A stretch of 64,000 nt of DNA from JBCDJG01 sp038748065 (lineage in GTDB: Bacteria > Pseudomonadota > Gammaproteobacteria > Pseudomonadales > Halieaceae): the NCBI GenBank assembly GCA_038748065.1, contig JBCDJG010000025.1:5396-69395 (forward strand), given 5' to 3'. Position numbers and translations under genes: made by a program. This document shows, in pieces, positions 42,214 to 51,115 of the stretch (within the stretch, counting starts at the first letter, position 1; the number at the start of each line of letters is the position of its first letter). The notes under the pieces were generated by a model. It saw nothing but the letters and a program-made list of their open reading frames with translations. It did no database searches and had not been told where the DNA came from.

Positions 42214-43381
42214 TCAGCACCCCACAAACCTTGAGTACATCCTGCAGGTCGCCGTACTGCGTGCCTTCCAGGTAATAGTGCAATTTACCGGAGGGCGTGA
42301 GCACGGGTTGTTTGCCAATGCCGATGCGCAGTGAAAGGCCGGACAGCGGGCAGTGTTCGTACAATTCTGCCCCCGACTTCAATACCTCATCAAATAACGG
42401 CGTCTCCTGGAATGCCCGCATCGCATCGGGCATCACGTGCAGCATGGTTTTTTTGCGCACCTGCTTACCGACAAAGTGTTGGGCGACCTCGGTAACCTCT
42501 TCCAGGGTCATCTGTGGGCAGCCGATGGCTACCATGGCGGTCTGCTTCTGCACGCCGTGGTCAGCGCGCAGCGCGTCCAGGTCGGCCTGCGTGATCGTAA
42601 TGGTCTGCTCAGGTTCCTGCTGCTGCAGGGCGGATGCCTCATCCGGCGCTTCGGGCGTCAAGCCGATCACGTGGAACATCGCGACCCCGCCACTGGCCGC
42701 CATCGCGCCGCCCATGTTCTTCAACTCAGCCTGGTTAAAAGGATGGTGATCGATGACCGGAGTGCGATCCATGCAGTGCTGGCCCAGCAGAAAGCCGAGC
42801 GCCGGGGCATCCATGGTCTCGATATCCAGCTTCACCCGAACGCGACCGCGCCGGTTTTCATCCAGCAGGAAGCCAAATTCCGGCGTCAGCCCGAGAATCG
42901 CCTGGCAAATGTCTGCCAGCAGCGCATGCCGGTTGGTACGCGCGCCGATGACAGAGTTGGCGTAAATGACCGCGGAGGACTCCGCCCAGGCGACGACATC
43001 TCCGAACTCGGGAATATTGTGATAGGCATAGCAGACGCAGGAGTAGTTGGGCGTGACGCCCAGTGCTTCGAGGTAGGCCTCATGCATTTTTTGACCGCGA
43101 AAAAGTACACGGTTCTGGGGTGCGTACTCATAGCCCGGATGCGGATTAAGCGTCGTAGGAACGGCGACCCTGAGCCCTGCGCTAACTATGCGCTGCAGAA
43201 GCTCATAATAGCCCTTGAAGGACGCGATCTTGAAACTACCGGTCAGATGAGCGCTCTTGATTGGAACCAGCCTGGCAGCGTTGAAGGCCTCGCCCATGCG
43301 GACCAGCGTGGCCATGCACTGCGCCATTTCCGGGCCCTGCCCGCCGCCGAGAATCTGCTGCTGCTCTGGTGTCAGCTCCAT
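42206..43381 (-). CDS. Aconitase X large (catalytic) subunit, DUF521
   Basis: From ATG 43381 (GGGGG eight bases upstream) a 391-residue Fe-S dehydratase. Family features are the MELTPEQQQILGG start, SAHLTGSFK, a middle Cys cluster (YSCVCYAYHNIPEFGD), SVIGARTNRH, and Cys in VAIGCPQMTLEE and EHCPLSGLSL. These Cys residues match the cluster ligands of AcnX. It overlaps the small-subunit gene by 8 bases. With the downstream AraC-type gene it forms a three-gene unit. No proline racemase or imino-acid reductase gene is adjacent. Confidence 0.88.
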   Translation of the reverse strand: MELTPEQQQILGGGQGPEMAQCMATLVRMGEAFNAARLVPIKSAHLTGSFKIASFKGYYELLQRIVSAGLRVAVPTTLNPHPGYEYAPQNRVLFRGQKMHEAYLEALGVTPNYSCVCYAYHNIPEFGDVVAWAESSAVIYANSVIGARTNRHALLADICQAILGLTPEFGFLLDENRRGRVRVKLDIETMDAPALGFLLGQHCMDRTPVIDHHPFNQAELKNMGGAMAASGGVAMFHVIGLTPEAPDEASALQQQEPEQTITITQADLDALRADHGVQKQTAMVAIGCPQMTLEEVTEVAQHFVGKQVRKKTMLHVMPDAMRAFQETPLFDEVLKSGAELYEHCPLSGLSLRIGIGKQPVLTPSGKLHYYLEGTQYGDLQDVLKVCGVLND

Positions 43382-43436
43382 GCTCATCACCCCCTGATCG
43401 CCGCGCCATACTAACATGACGCACGAGGGCGGATGG

Positions 43437-43454
43437 GCGCCCCCTGCGGGGCGC
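43437..43454 (-). terminator. GC hairpin between small secreted-protein gene and AcnX gene
   Basis: A 7-base-pair stem (GCGCCCC / GGGGCGC, loop CTGC) lies 41 bases downstream of the 43495 stop on the minus strand. There is no T-run, so it is only a possible terminator. Confidence 0.35.
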
Positions 43455-43494
43455 AACCGGGGTGATTTTCGCCTGGGCGTTAGTTAGCTGGAAC

Positions 43495-43848
43495 TTAGAG
43501 GCTGACGGTGACCGCGCGGAACCCGCCGTCGCAGGCGGCGCTGCTGGTGAACTCCTGGAGACGCTCTTCAACGCTGGACGCGTTGTCTTCTACAGAAAAC
43601 ATAAGGCCGTCGTAATAACCGAGGGCGCTGGCAAGGATCTGATCGCGCTCGACCTCGTCGAAGCCGTCCAGAACCGTATGAGTACGCTCGCCATATTCCT
43701 CTTCGCTGAGTTGCCCCAGGGATTGGGCTGCCAGTACGCACGCCATGGCGCGAGAAGCGTGGAACTCCTCTGCTGAGGATGACAGTGCTAGCGCGCCCTG
43801 CGAGGCGAAAGCGATTGCGATAGCAGCTAGTAGGGGCGATATCTTCAT
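43495..43848 (-). CDS. Small secreted protein of unknown function
   Basis: 117 residues from the in-frame ATG at 43848. A Sec signal peptide (KISPLLAAIAIAFASQGALA, cleavage near residue 21) is followed by an acidic helical protein with two Cys (AMACVLAA and SAACDGGF) that could pair. No known family is recognised. The open frame reaches 43884, but the hydrophobic leader argues for the internal start. Stands alone, upstream of a GC hairpin. Confidence 0.6.
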   Translation of the reverse strand: MKISPLLAAIAIAFASQGALALSSSAEEFHASRAMACVLAAQSLGQLSEEEYGERTHTVLDGFDEVERDQILASALGYYDGLMFSVEDNASSVEERLQEFTSSAACDGGFRAVTVSL

Positions 43849-44092
43849 AAGTGCTTGTGATTTCGAGCTTTCTGGACAATTCACGAACTAATTCCGCGAA
43901 CGATACCCTATGTTTGTTACAGTACTATTTCAGTTTAGAGACAGCTCATTTCGGTCTTTTCTGGCCACTTTTAACTCTTTTCACCCCTCCCCAGCATACT
44001 TTTGTTACAAGATTATGAAATATTCATGAAAAAGGTAGAAAAATAGGTCCTGAAAACGGTAAAGTCCCCCCAAGACTGAAGAGGAGACGACT

Positions 44093-44422
44093 ATGAAGTT
44101 GATTTACAAGACATTTTTTACCATCGCCATCGTAGGCGCCAGCATCACCGCACAGGCAGAAACCACCAAGGACTGCATGCTTAAAGGTACCGTTCAACGC
44201 AGCGGTGAAGGCACGGAGGAGCGGGTAGGTGTGAAGTTCCACTCCATGGAGCGCTACGATACAGAGGCCAACTGCCGCCAGCGTCGGGGCGAGAAGATGC
44301 AATTCAAGCTGCCGAGCGACCCGCGACTACAGGATGCCCCCGCCGGGACCGACGTCGAGTTTCGCTATCGCGAAGACGATAAAGGCAACGCAGAAACCCA
44401 ACTGCTAAGCGTCGGCGCCTAA
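44093..44422 (+). CDS. Small secreted protein of unknown function
   Basis: 109 residues with a GAGGAG ribosome site 7 bases before the ATG. A Sec signal peptide (LIYKTFFTIAIVGASITAQA) is followed by a small mixed-charge domain with two Cys (KDCMLKG and ANCRQRR). It has no recognisable family. The 244 bases upstream are AT-rich and contain two copies of TTTGTTACA (43913 and 44001), which might be regulatory. It is convergent with the TonB receptor gene. Confidence 0.65.
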   Translation: MKLIYKTFFTIAIVGASITAQAETTKDCMLKGTVQRSGEGTEERVGVKFHSMERYDTEANCRQRRGEKMQFKLPSDPRLQDAPAGTDVEFRYREDDKGNAETQLLSVGA

Positions 44423-44442
44423 GCGCGGCGGCAGAATCAGGC

Positions 44443-44466
44443 AAAAAAAGGGGCCCATCGGGCCCC
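44443..44466 (-). terminator. Rho-independent terminator of the TonB receptor operon
   Basis: On the minus strand a perfect 7-base-pair stem GGGGCCC / GGGCCCC with a 3-base loop is followed by seven T. It starts 24 bases after the receptor stop codon and closes the operon that begins near 51028. Confidence 0.85.
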
Positions 44467-44489
44467 TACAATCCACACAAGACCTGTGC

Positions 44490-47117
44490 TTAAAACGTAG
44501 CGCGGAAACCGAACGAGTAAGTAATACCCGGGTCCCACCGCTCCCATAGCTGCCCACCCTGAGTGCGCTCGAATTCCTCATCGAGGATATTCGCCGCCTT
44601 GGCCTCAAGCTGGTACATCTGCCCGCCCAGCTCAAAATCATACTTCAGCAAAACATCGACTCGATGGAAATCCTCCTCGATGATGTCCGGCGCATTGAAG
44701 TCTCCGACCAGGACGATGCGGTCGCCCGTGAAGTTATAGGCGATACTGCCCGTCCAGCCGCTCTCATCCTGGTAAGACAGAATTGCGTTAGCGAGCACAT
44801 CAGACTGCCCGGTGAATCGACGTTCGTTCTCAAACAGCGGAGAGATGCGCCGGCCACCGGTCAATGGAACGTCTTCTGCCGTTTCGCCATTGCCTAAGAG
44901 CGTCACTTCAGAATCGATGAAGGACATGTTGAAAGACAGGTTGAAGCTGTTCCACATCGGGTCAAGGCCAAACCATTCACCGAAGAGCAGCTCTTTGCGC
45001 ACGTCGATTTCAACGCCGGTCAGGTCACCCTCTTCCGCGTTAAACCAGGTGAAAATGTCATTCTGCGCCTGCACTTTAGCCAACTCAATGGGATCGGTGA
45101 ACTCCTTGTAAAAGAGCCCAACAGACATCTCATCACCCGCACCGAAGTACCACTCCCAGCGTATGTCGAAGTTTTCAACCTCGGCCTGCTCCAGGAACAC
45201 GTTGCCGCGATACAGCTGCTGGTCTTCGGGATTAATCAGGGTTGAGCCAGTCACTTCCAGCAGACTAGGCCGGTTAACCGTCTCGGACCAGGCGAATCGA
45301 ACCTGCATGTTCTCGAGAAACTCCCAGGTCGCGGAGACCGCAGGCAGCGTATCGCTGTAGTCCTGCTCTACAAAGTTCTCGGTGCCCGGCTCCGTGTTGC
45401 CGCCCCAGGCGTCCGCGACGATGTCGGTCTCTTCCTGACGCACGCCAAGCTGCAGTCGCAGTGTTGGCAATACCAGGAAATCCCATGATGCGTAGAAGGC
45501 AGAGATTTCCTCACTGGACTCAGCGAAGGGGAAAATACCGCTTGCATTGGCCTGGCTTGCGGAGAAGTCTCGCACGCGAAGGTAGTCTCTGTCCCAGTTG
45601 GTGTCGCTGAAGAACTGCTGGGGCGTCTGCAGCGCCACGAAGTCCGGTGCCAGCGGCGACAGGTCGAAACGGAATAGACGGTCGACAGTTTCCCGTGAAC
45701 GCTCGTAATCTGCCCAGCCGACTTTCACCGTGCTTTCCAGGAAGTTTAGCGGCAGCTCAAAGTCGATGCCGTATTCCTCGATCTCATCTTCAAGATCACT
45801 GTAAAAACGTTCAGGTGCCTGGAAGACGTCACGCAGGTCACCGGCTGCCTGCCGACCCTGAGTTACCATGGCCAGATTGCCGTCATTGTTCGCGGCGTAG
45901 GTGTAGGTGCGGCTATCGGGCTGCTCCCGCGAGCCGCTGCCGTCGACGATTCGCCACTCTAAAAGCGCATCGTTTAAATCAGGAAAGTAGTGTTCGCCGC
46001 TGAGATCAAACGATTTGATCTCGTTTTCTGTCCACTGCATACGATAACTTTCAACGGGAACACCGTCGTCAACGTTGTCCTCGCTGGAAATGCCGCGGTC
46101 TTGCTGCAGCTCATCGTCAGTCTGGCGCAGGATGGCGCTCGTAAACGAAATCGTATTGTTGTCATTGATCTCCAAACCGAGGTTCAGGAATCCCGTCAGG
46201 TCGATTCGCTGCCGTGTGATCCAGCGAGTGTAATCTACCGTCTGGTTGCTGCCGCCATCGACGCCCGTGAACTCATAGCGCGCCAGATCCTTGATCGTGT
46301 TCTCGTAAAAATTACGATACTTGACGTTACCGATGACACCGAAGGCCATGCCATTATCAAGGTCCCAGCGGTAGCCGCCTTCCACCTCGCCAGCGTAGTT
46401 TGGCTTGACGTCCTTCTCGAGGATGTCCCAGTTGTTACGCCAGGTCTTCCCTAGCTCTCCCTTGGCCTCGTTGGGGAGCGATTCAAACTCTTCACTGGTC
46501 AGGCGATTCACCTGGCCAGGAATATCGCGAGTCCCGTCGTCGGTGCCCCAGTTATCATCACCACCGCCACGGTAGAAGATGCCGTCGCCATTTGTGGTTT
46601 CAGAGTTTCCACCAGCCTGCAGCTTCACCGTGAAGTAGTTCTCTTCGGGCAGCGGCTTGGTACGGATATCCACTACACCGCCGGAGAAATCACCCGGGTA
46701 CTGGGCTGAGTAGGTCTTTTGAACCAGCAAGCTCTCAACGATGTTGTTGGGCACAATGTCCAGCGGAACTGTCTTCTGGAACGGTACCGGCGAGGACAAG
46801 CGTGAGCGGTTAAGTAGCGTAGATGAGTAACGCTCACCCAGGCCACGAATGTACACGTACTTGCCGCCCACCAGGCTCAATCCTGCGACCCGCGAGAGCG
46901 TCGCGCCGACGGTGGTTTCAGGGACAATATTCATGTCCTCGACGCCAACCACATTGGAAATCTCTGACGTGTCACGCTTCTCGTCAGGGATGAATTCACC
47001 GAGAACGAAAACTTCTTCGATCTGCGGTGCGGGTACGGCGACCTCCTGAGCGATGCTGCCGCCGGAGGCCGCGGCAACTGCCGCGGCTGTAGCCAGTGCT
47101 AACTGATTACGTTTCAT
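44490..47117 (-). CDS. TonB-dependent outer-membrane receptor
   Basis: 875 residues from ATG 47117 (GAGGGATC upstream). A signal peptide (cleavage near residue 23) precedes a plug domain with EKRDTSEISNVVGVEDM, GATLSRVAGLSLVGGKYVYI, GLGERYSSTLLN and FSGGVVDIRTK. About 650 residues of beta-barrel follow, ending in the Phe expected for BAM-assisted insertion (SFGFRATF). This receptor type is common in Xanthomonas, Sphingomonas and marine gammaproteobacteria, often for glycans or other organic ligands. It is the third gene of a unit with a triple-repeat protein and a lipoprotein. Its first four codons are identical to those of the repeat-protein gene (MKRN). Confidence 0.92.
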   Translation of the reverse strand: MKRNQLALATAAAVAAASGGSIAQEVAVPAPQIEEVFVLGEFIPDEKRDTSEISNVVGVEDMNIVPETTVGATLSRVAGLSLVGGKYVYIRGLGERYSSTLLNRSRLSSPVPFQKTVPLDIVPNNIVESLLVQKTYSAQYPGDFSGGVVDIRTKPLPEENYFTVKLQAGGNSETTNGDGIFYRGGGDDNWGTDDGTRDIPGQVNRLTSEEFESLPNEAKGELGKTWRNNWDILEKDVKPNYAGEVEGGYRWDLDNGMAFGVIGNVKYRNFYENTIKDLARYEFTGVDGGSNQTVDYTRWITRQRIDLTGFLNLGLEINDNNTISFTSAILRQTDDELQQDRGISSEDNVDDGVPVESYRMQWTENEIKSFDLSGEHYFPDLNDALLEWRIVDGSGSREQPDSRTYTYAANNDGNLAMVTQGRQAAGDLRDVFQAPERFYSDLEDEIEEYGIDFELPLNFLESTVKVGWADYERSRETVDRLFRFDLSPLAPDFVALQTPQQFFSDTNWDRDYLRVRDFSASQANASGIFPFAESSEEISAFYASWDFLVLPTLRLQLGVRQEETDIVADAWGGNTEPGTENFVEQDYSDTLPAVSATWEFLENMQVRFAWSETVNRPSLLEVTGSTLINPEDQQLYRGNVFLEQAEVENFDIRWEWYFGAGDEMSVGLFYKEFTDPIELAKVQAQNDIFTWFNAEEGDLTGVEIDVRKELLFGEWFGLDPMWNSFNLSFNMSFIDSEVTLLGNGETAEDVPLTGGRRISPLFENERRFTGQSDVLANAILSYQDESGWTGSIAYNFTGDRIVLVGDFNAPDIIEEDFHRVDVLLKYDFELGGQMYQLEAKAANILDEEFERTQGGQLWERWDPGITYSFGFRATF

Positions 47118-47131
47118 CGATGATCCCTCGC

Positions 47132-50100
47132 TCACGGCTCAAAGGTCCAGCTACCACGCCAGTTCTCCAGGTCAGAGCCAATCACGTCGCTCTGTTCGAA
47201 GAAGCCATCCGCAGGCAGCGTTGCCGCCGGTGGTGTGGAGCCGTCCTGGGTCACATTGGGCGCGCCGTCGAGGTAGGACTGCAGCGCCGAGTTGTCGCCG
47301 TCTACCACCTCGGGGCAGTCGAAGGACGTGCTCTCGATGGTGAGTTCCTGCCCAAGCAGGTTCAGTGACTCCCCTGATACATCGATACAGGTTGCCGAGT
47401 TGATCACGTGGGTGTTCCAGATCATGGCACCGGTACCCCTGCGCAGGCGTATCGCACGTTCGCCGGGGTTGCCGTCGATCGTCATGTTGGCGATCTGCGG
47501 CATGGCACGGGGCTGCGCGTTCTCATCACCCTCGCGATTATCCGCTTCGATGCCGTTGTCGGCTGAATCATCCGCCTGCTCGATATGGATGAACTGAATG
47601 CGACCCGTCCAACCATCCGTCCAGTCGAGGCTGTCATCGCCGTGGCCCGTGAGCAACACGTACTTGGCATCAGCCGTGCCGCCGAAGAACTCGATACCGT
47701 CATCCAGGTTGTTGTGCACCTGCACGTACTCGATCAGCGTGCCGTCACCGACCGCCTGGAAGGCTATACCGTTCAGCTGGTTCTCAGGGTCGACGTTGGA
47801 GCCCGCAAACTTGACCAACAGGTAGCGAATGCTGCCGCTGGTATCGTTCGGATTCGATCCGCCAAAGATGCCTGAGTTGGCCTCGCCTTCCTTGGTGCAC
47901 TCGTCGGTACCGCCGACCGCGCCTTCAGGACAGTCGTTGATCGGGGCATTACCGTTAATGACCAGACCGCCCCACAGCCCGCGGACGTTGGTGAGGTTCT
48001 GTCCTTCAACATCGGCTGCCGCCGTCATGGTAACGGGGTTGCTGTTGGTGCCGTTGACGACGATCTGTGAACCGCGTGAGATCACCAGGAAGTCTTCAGC
48101 GTCGTCACCGATCAACGTAGAACCCGCGTTCATGGTAAGCACCGCTGAATTCTCGTTATCGCCACCAATCGTCACCTTGCCGTTCAGGACGAAGAACCTG
48201 CCCGGATTTATGGTGATATCCGTCGTAATATCGCCTGTCAGCACGCAGGTGTCAGTGCCCGCGATGGGGATGCCGTCGGTGGTACCTGCAGGGCAGGCTT
48301 CTTCCGGGCGCCCAGAGTCAGGCATACCCACAGTCCAACCCTGAGTCCAGTCATCACCCTCTTCTACCGAGCCAATAAAGCTGGTCTGATCGAAGAAACT
48401 GTTGCTGGCCAAATCTGCCGGGCTAACGGCGCCGGGGCCCTGCGAGACGTTATCCAGGCCGTCGAGGAAGTTCTGGAGAGCAGGATTGTCACCGTCCACT
48501 ACCTCAGGGCAGTCGAATACCACGCCGTCGAAGTTAATTTCATCACCCAGCAGATTCAGGGATTCGCCCGATACGTCCAGGCAGGTTGCACTGCCAGTGA
48601 TAAAGGAGTTGAACAAGCGCAGGCCCGTGCCGCGACGCAGTCGCACGCCGCGCTCATCTACCTTACCGTTGATGCTCATGTTGGCAATTTCCGGGGAGGA
48701 CCGCGGCAGGGCATTTTCGTCGCCCTCGCGATTGTCCGCCTCGATGCCATTATCAGCAGAGTCTTCTGCCTGCTGGATCAACAGGTATTGGATGCTTCCG
48801 ACCCAACCGTCTGTCCAGTCGAGGCTGTCATCGCCGTTACCGGTCAGTACGATGTACCTCGCATTGGCTGTACCACCGAAGAACTCGATGCCATCGTCCA
48901 GGTTATTGTGCACCTGTACGAACTCGATTTCCGTCGCATCGCCTACGCCCTGGAAGGCGATACCGTTCAACTGGTTTTCGGGGTCAACGTTAGAACCAGC
49001 GAACTTCACAACCACGTAGCGCAAGCTACCGCTGTCATCGTTGGGATCGGCGCCGCCGAAGATGCCGGAGTTGGCCTCACCTTCTTTGGTACATTCCACC
49101 GTGCCGCCCGTCGCACCCTCGGGGCAGTCGTTGATGGGCGCGTTGCCGTTGATCACCAGTCCACCCCACAAGCCGCGAGTGGTATTGATATCCGCATTGC
49201 CCAGCAAATCATCCAGCGCGGTAAAGGTCACCGGCGCGTTCCGCGTGCCGTTAGCAATAATCTGCGAGCCGCGGGAAATCACCAGGAAATCTTCGTTGGT
49301 CGGGCCGAAGACGGTCACACCCGCCGGGATGGTCAACACTGCAGAGTCAGTGTTGTCTCCGCCGATGGTGACCTTGCCATCCAGGGAGTACAGATTACCT
49401 GCTGTCAGCGTCACATCCTGCAGGATGTCGCCCTGCAGCGCGCAAACGGGCGTGCCGTTGACCTCACCGTCTTCAGAGGTGCCCGCCGGGCAGCCGAGGT
49501 TCGGGGTACCCGCGTTGTTCACGGAACCCGCTACAGTCCAGCCCGCCGTCCAGTCGTCGCCGCCAAAGGCGCCAACGAAGGGCGCAGCCTCGAAGAAATC
49601 GCGCATGGGTGTGACAGGATCAACCTGGCCACCGTCCTGTGACACGTTGTCGGCGCTATCAAGATAGGCCTCCACCGCGCCGTCATCGTCGCCGCTGTGC
49701 GTCTCGGCGCAGCCAAACGAGGTGCCCGCAACCGTCAGCTCGCTTCCCAGCAAGTCTCGTGACGTCCCGTCGACCTGAATACAAGAGCCGGAGTCGACGA
49801 TGAAGGTATTGGTCAGCTCCAGCCCCGTGCCGCGGCGCAAGCGCAGGCCATTCTCGCCAGCTCGACCATAGCCAGAAAAGTTGCTGATTGCCGGCAGCGA
49901 GCGCGGCTCGGCATTCTCGTCGCCTTCGCGGCTGTCGGCCTCAATGATGTTATCGCCAGAGTCCGACTGCTCGACGTACAGGTATTGAATGTTACCTGTC
50001 CAGCCGTCGGTCCAATCCAGGCTATCGTCACCGTTGCCAGTCAACACAACATAGCGCGCGCTGGCGGTGCCGCCGAAGAATTCGATGCCGTCATCAAGGT

Positions 50101-50617
50101 TGTTGTGCACCTGCACGAACTCAACGGTAGTACCGGAACCCACACCCTGAAAGGCAATGCCATTCAACTGGTTCTCCGGGTCTACGTTTGAACCGGCGTA
50201 GCTCACCACCACATAACGTAGCGTTCCGGAGCTGTCTTCCGGCTGGTCGCCGCCGAAGATGCCGGAGTTAGCCTCGCCTTCTTTCGTGCATTCCGCGGTG
50301 CCACCTGCGGCGCCCTCTGGGCAATCGTTAATTGGGGCAAAGCCATTAATCACCAGCCCTCCCCAAAGTCCACGGACGTTGGGCTCGAGGTCACCGCCAA
50401 GGGCTTCTTCGGCCGTGAACACGATGGGCTGTTCAGCAGTGCCCTGGGCATCTATTTGGCAGCCCTGCTCGATGACGAGGAAGTCTTCGTTGCTACCCCC
50501 GACGATGGTGGCGCCCTTGGCGATTTCCAGCACGCAGTCCTGGGCCTGGGCGTTTGAGTAACTGCCGAGCAGGGCTACGCCCGCAGCGACAGACAAAAGC
50601 AGTCGATTACGTTTCAT
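47132..50617 (-). CDS. Secreted protein with three ~399-residue repeats, probable beta-helix
   Basis: A 1161-residue protein with a Sec signal peptide (LLLSVAAGVALLGSYSNAQA, cleavage near residue 26). The remainder is three repeats. The marker RGLWGGLVIN occurs at residues 82, 481 and 879, and each repeat then has NDCPEGA-GGT-ECTKEGEANSG, NNLDDGIEFFGGTA and GDDSLDWTDGW. Repeat 1 lacks the lead-in of about 40 residues (CALQGDI... DGKVTIGGDN) present before repeats 2 and 3. Short, Gly/Asn/Asp-rich turns suggest a right-handed beta-helix. The paired Cys probably form disulfides. Surface-exposed or secreted; function unknown. It lies between a DG-repeat lipoprotein (15 bases) and a TonB receptor (14 bases), implying joint use. 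Confidence 0.82.
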   Translation of the reverse strand: MKRNRLLLSVAAGVALLGSYSNAQAQDCVLEIAKGATIVGGSNEDFLVIEQGCQIDAQGTAEQPIVFTAEEALGGDLEPNVRGLWGGLVINGFAPINDCPEGAAGGTAECTKEGEANSGIFGGDQPEDSSGTLRYVVVSYAGSNVDPENQLNGIAFQGVGSGTTVEFVQVHNNLDDGIEFFGGTASARYVVLTGNGDDSLDWTDGWTGNIQYLYVEQSDSGDNIIEADSREGDENAEPRSLPAISNFSGYGRAGENGLRLRRGTGLELTNTFIVDSGSCIQVDGTSRDLLGSELTVAGTSFGCAETHSGDDDGAVEAYLDSADNVSQDGGQVDPVTPMRDFFEAAPFVGAFGGDDWTAGWTVAGSVNNAGTPNLGCPAGTSEDGEVNGTPVCALQGDILQDVTLTAGNLYSLDGKVTIGGDNTDSAVLTIPAGVTVFGPTNEDFLVISRGSQIIANGTRNAPVTFTALDDLLGNADINTTRGLWGGLVINGNAPINDCPEGATGGTVECTKEGEANSGIFGGADPNDDSGSLRYVVVKFAGSNVDPENQLNGIAFQGVGDATEIEFVQVHNNLDDGIEFFGGTANARYIVLTGNGDDSLDWTDGWVGSIQYLLIQQAEDSADNGIEADNREGDENALPRSSPEIANMSINGKVDERGVRLRRGTGLRLFNSFITGSATCLDVSGESLNLLGDEINFDGVVFDCPEVVDGDNPALQNFLDGLDNVSQGPGAVSPADLASNSFFDQTSFIGSVEEGDDWTQGWTVGMPDSGRPEEACPAGTTDGIPIAGTDTCVLTGDITTDITINPGRFFVLNGKVTIGGDNENSAVLTMNAGSTLIGDDAEDFLVISRGSQIVVNGTNSNPVTMTAAADVEGQNLTNVRGLWGGLVINGNAPINDCPEGAVGGTDECTKEGEANSGIFGGSNPNDTSGSIRYLLVKFAGSNVDPENQLNGIAFQAVGDGTLIEYVQVHNNLDDGIEFFGGTADAKYVLLTGHGDDSLDWTDGWTGRIQFIHIEQADDSADNGIEADNREGDENAQPRAMPQIANMTIDGNPGERAIRLRRGTGAMIWNTHVINSATCIDVSGESLNLLGQELTIESTSFDCPEVVDGDNSALQSYLDGAPNVTQDGSTPPAATLPADGFFEQSDVIGSDLENWRGSWTFEP
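47135..48247 (-). repeat. Internal repeat 3 of the triple-repeat protein (residues 791-1161)
   Basis: Third copy, starting CVLTGDITTDITI. The marker is at residue 879, 398 residues after the second. Copies 2 and 3 share long identical stretches such as SGESLNLLG and CPEVVDGDN, and are closer to each other than to copy 1. Confidence 0.8.
48332..49444 (-). repeat. Internal repeat 2 of the triple-repeat protein (residues 392-762)
   Basis: Second copy, starting CALQGDILQDVTL and including the lead-in GKVTIGGDN. The marker is at residue 481, 399 residues after the first. Confidence 0.8.
49532..50536 (-). repeat. Internal repeat 1 of the triple-repeat protein (residues 28-362)
   Basis: First copy, without the lead-in strand. 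The marker RGLWGGLVIN begins at residue 82; it is the most divergent of the three (for example FSGYGRAGENGLR replaces MSINGKVDERGVR). Confidence 0.8.
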
Positions 50618-50632
50618 GTTCGCTAATTCCCC

Positions 50633-51028
50633 TTAGCCTTCTTTTACGCGCAGGGCGCCGCCTGTGATTCGAAACACTACGTCGTTGCCCAGCAGCAGCC
50701 CGTCAGGATCGAGCTCGCCGTTGGGTAGCGCGCTGGCATCGATGTCAAAGATTTCACGGCCATCTGCTGCCGTTTCGCCTGAAGCGGTGATAACACCCTC
50801 CAGCCCGGCAGGGATGACGCTCTCAATGAGATCACCATCACCATCACCGTCACCGTCGCCGTCGCCGTCGCCATCACCATCGCCGTCACCGTCTCCATCA
50901 CCAGGCACCGGTACCTCGACGACAACAGCGCCGGGCGAAACGTTATCGGACGATGACCCACCACAGGCTGCAAGCGACGCTATAGCCAGCGCCAACAAGA
51001 ACTGCGTGGTTCTTGAATGTTGTGTCAT
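50633..51028 (-). CDS. Lipoprotein with a (Gly-Asp)12 linker
   Basis: A 131-residue lipoprotein: signal with lipobox SLAAC (Cys near residue 22) and a short Ser-rich spacer. Twelve Gly-Asp dipeptides (about residues 43-66) follow, then a C-terminal domain of about 65 residues with DIDASALPNGELDPDGLLLG. The Asp run could bind calcium, as in other Asp-Gly repeats (inference). It is the first gene of the unit with the triple-repeat protein, 15 bases upstream of it, and divergent from the 51116 gene. No known family. Confidence 0.75.
   Translation of the reverse strand: MTQHSRTTQFLLALAIASLAACGGSSSDNVSPGAVVVEVPVPGDGDGDGDGDGDGDGDGDGDGDGDLIESVIPAGLEGVITASGETAADGREIFDIDASALPNGELDPDGLLLGNDVVFRITGGALRVKEG
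50831..50902. repeat. Hexanucleotide repeat, 12 units
   Basis: Twelve consecutive six-base units related to GTCACC/ATCACC (GGTGAT/GGCGAC on the coding strand), each encoding Gly-Asp in the lipoprotein. Third-base variation among units shows it is not a pure recent expansion, but length changes would keep the frame. Confidence 0.9.
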
Positions 51029-51076
51029 GCTTAACCCCTATCTTCGAGCGTAAAAGTTGGAAATCACTAGCAACGG

Positions 51077-51090
51077 TTCGGAGGACCGAA
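51077..51090. promoter_or_regulatory. Inverted repeat in the divergent promoter region
   Basis: TTCGG and CCGAA flank a 4-base centre, between the lipoprotein/TonB operon and the divergent 51116 gene, which are 87 bases apart. A candidate shared operator by position; short, so possibly fortuitous. Confidence 0.3.
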
Positions 51091-51115
51091 TGAGGGGGCA
51101 TGCTAGGCAGGGAAC

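Noticed and set aside
43913..44009. Two copies of TTTGTTACA 88 bases apart before the 44093 gene
   Set aside because: A nine-base AT-rich word can recur by chance; no symmetry or conserved spacing to a promoter was seen.
47132..50617. Direct repeats resembling a repeat array such as CRISPR
   Set aside because: The repeats are about 1.2 kb, in frame, and encode protein; no short repeats and spacers are present.
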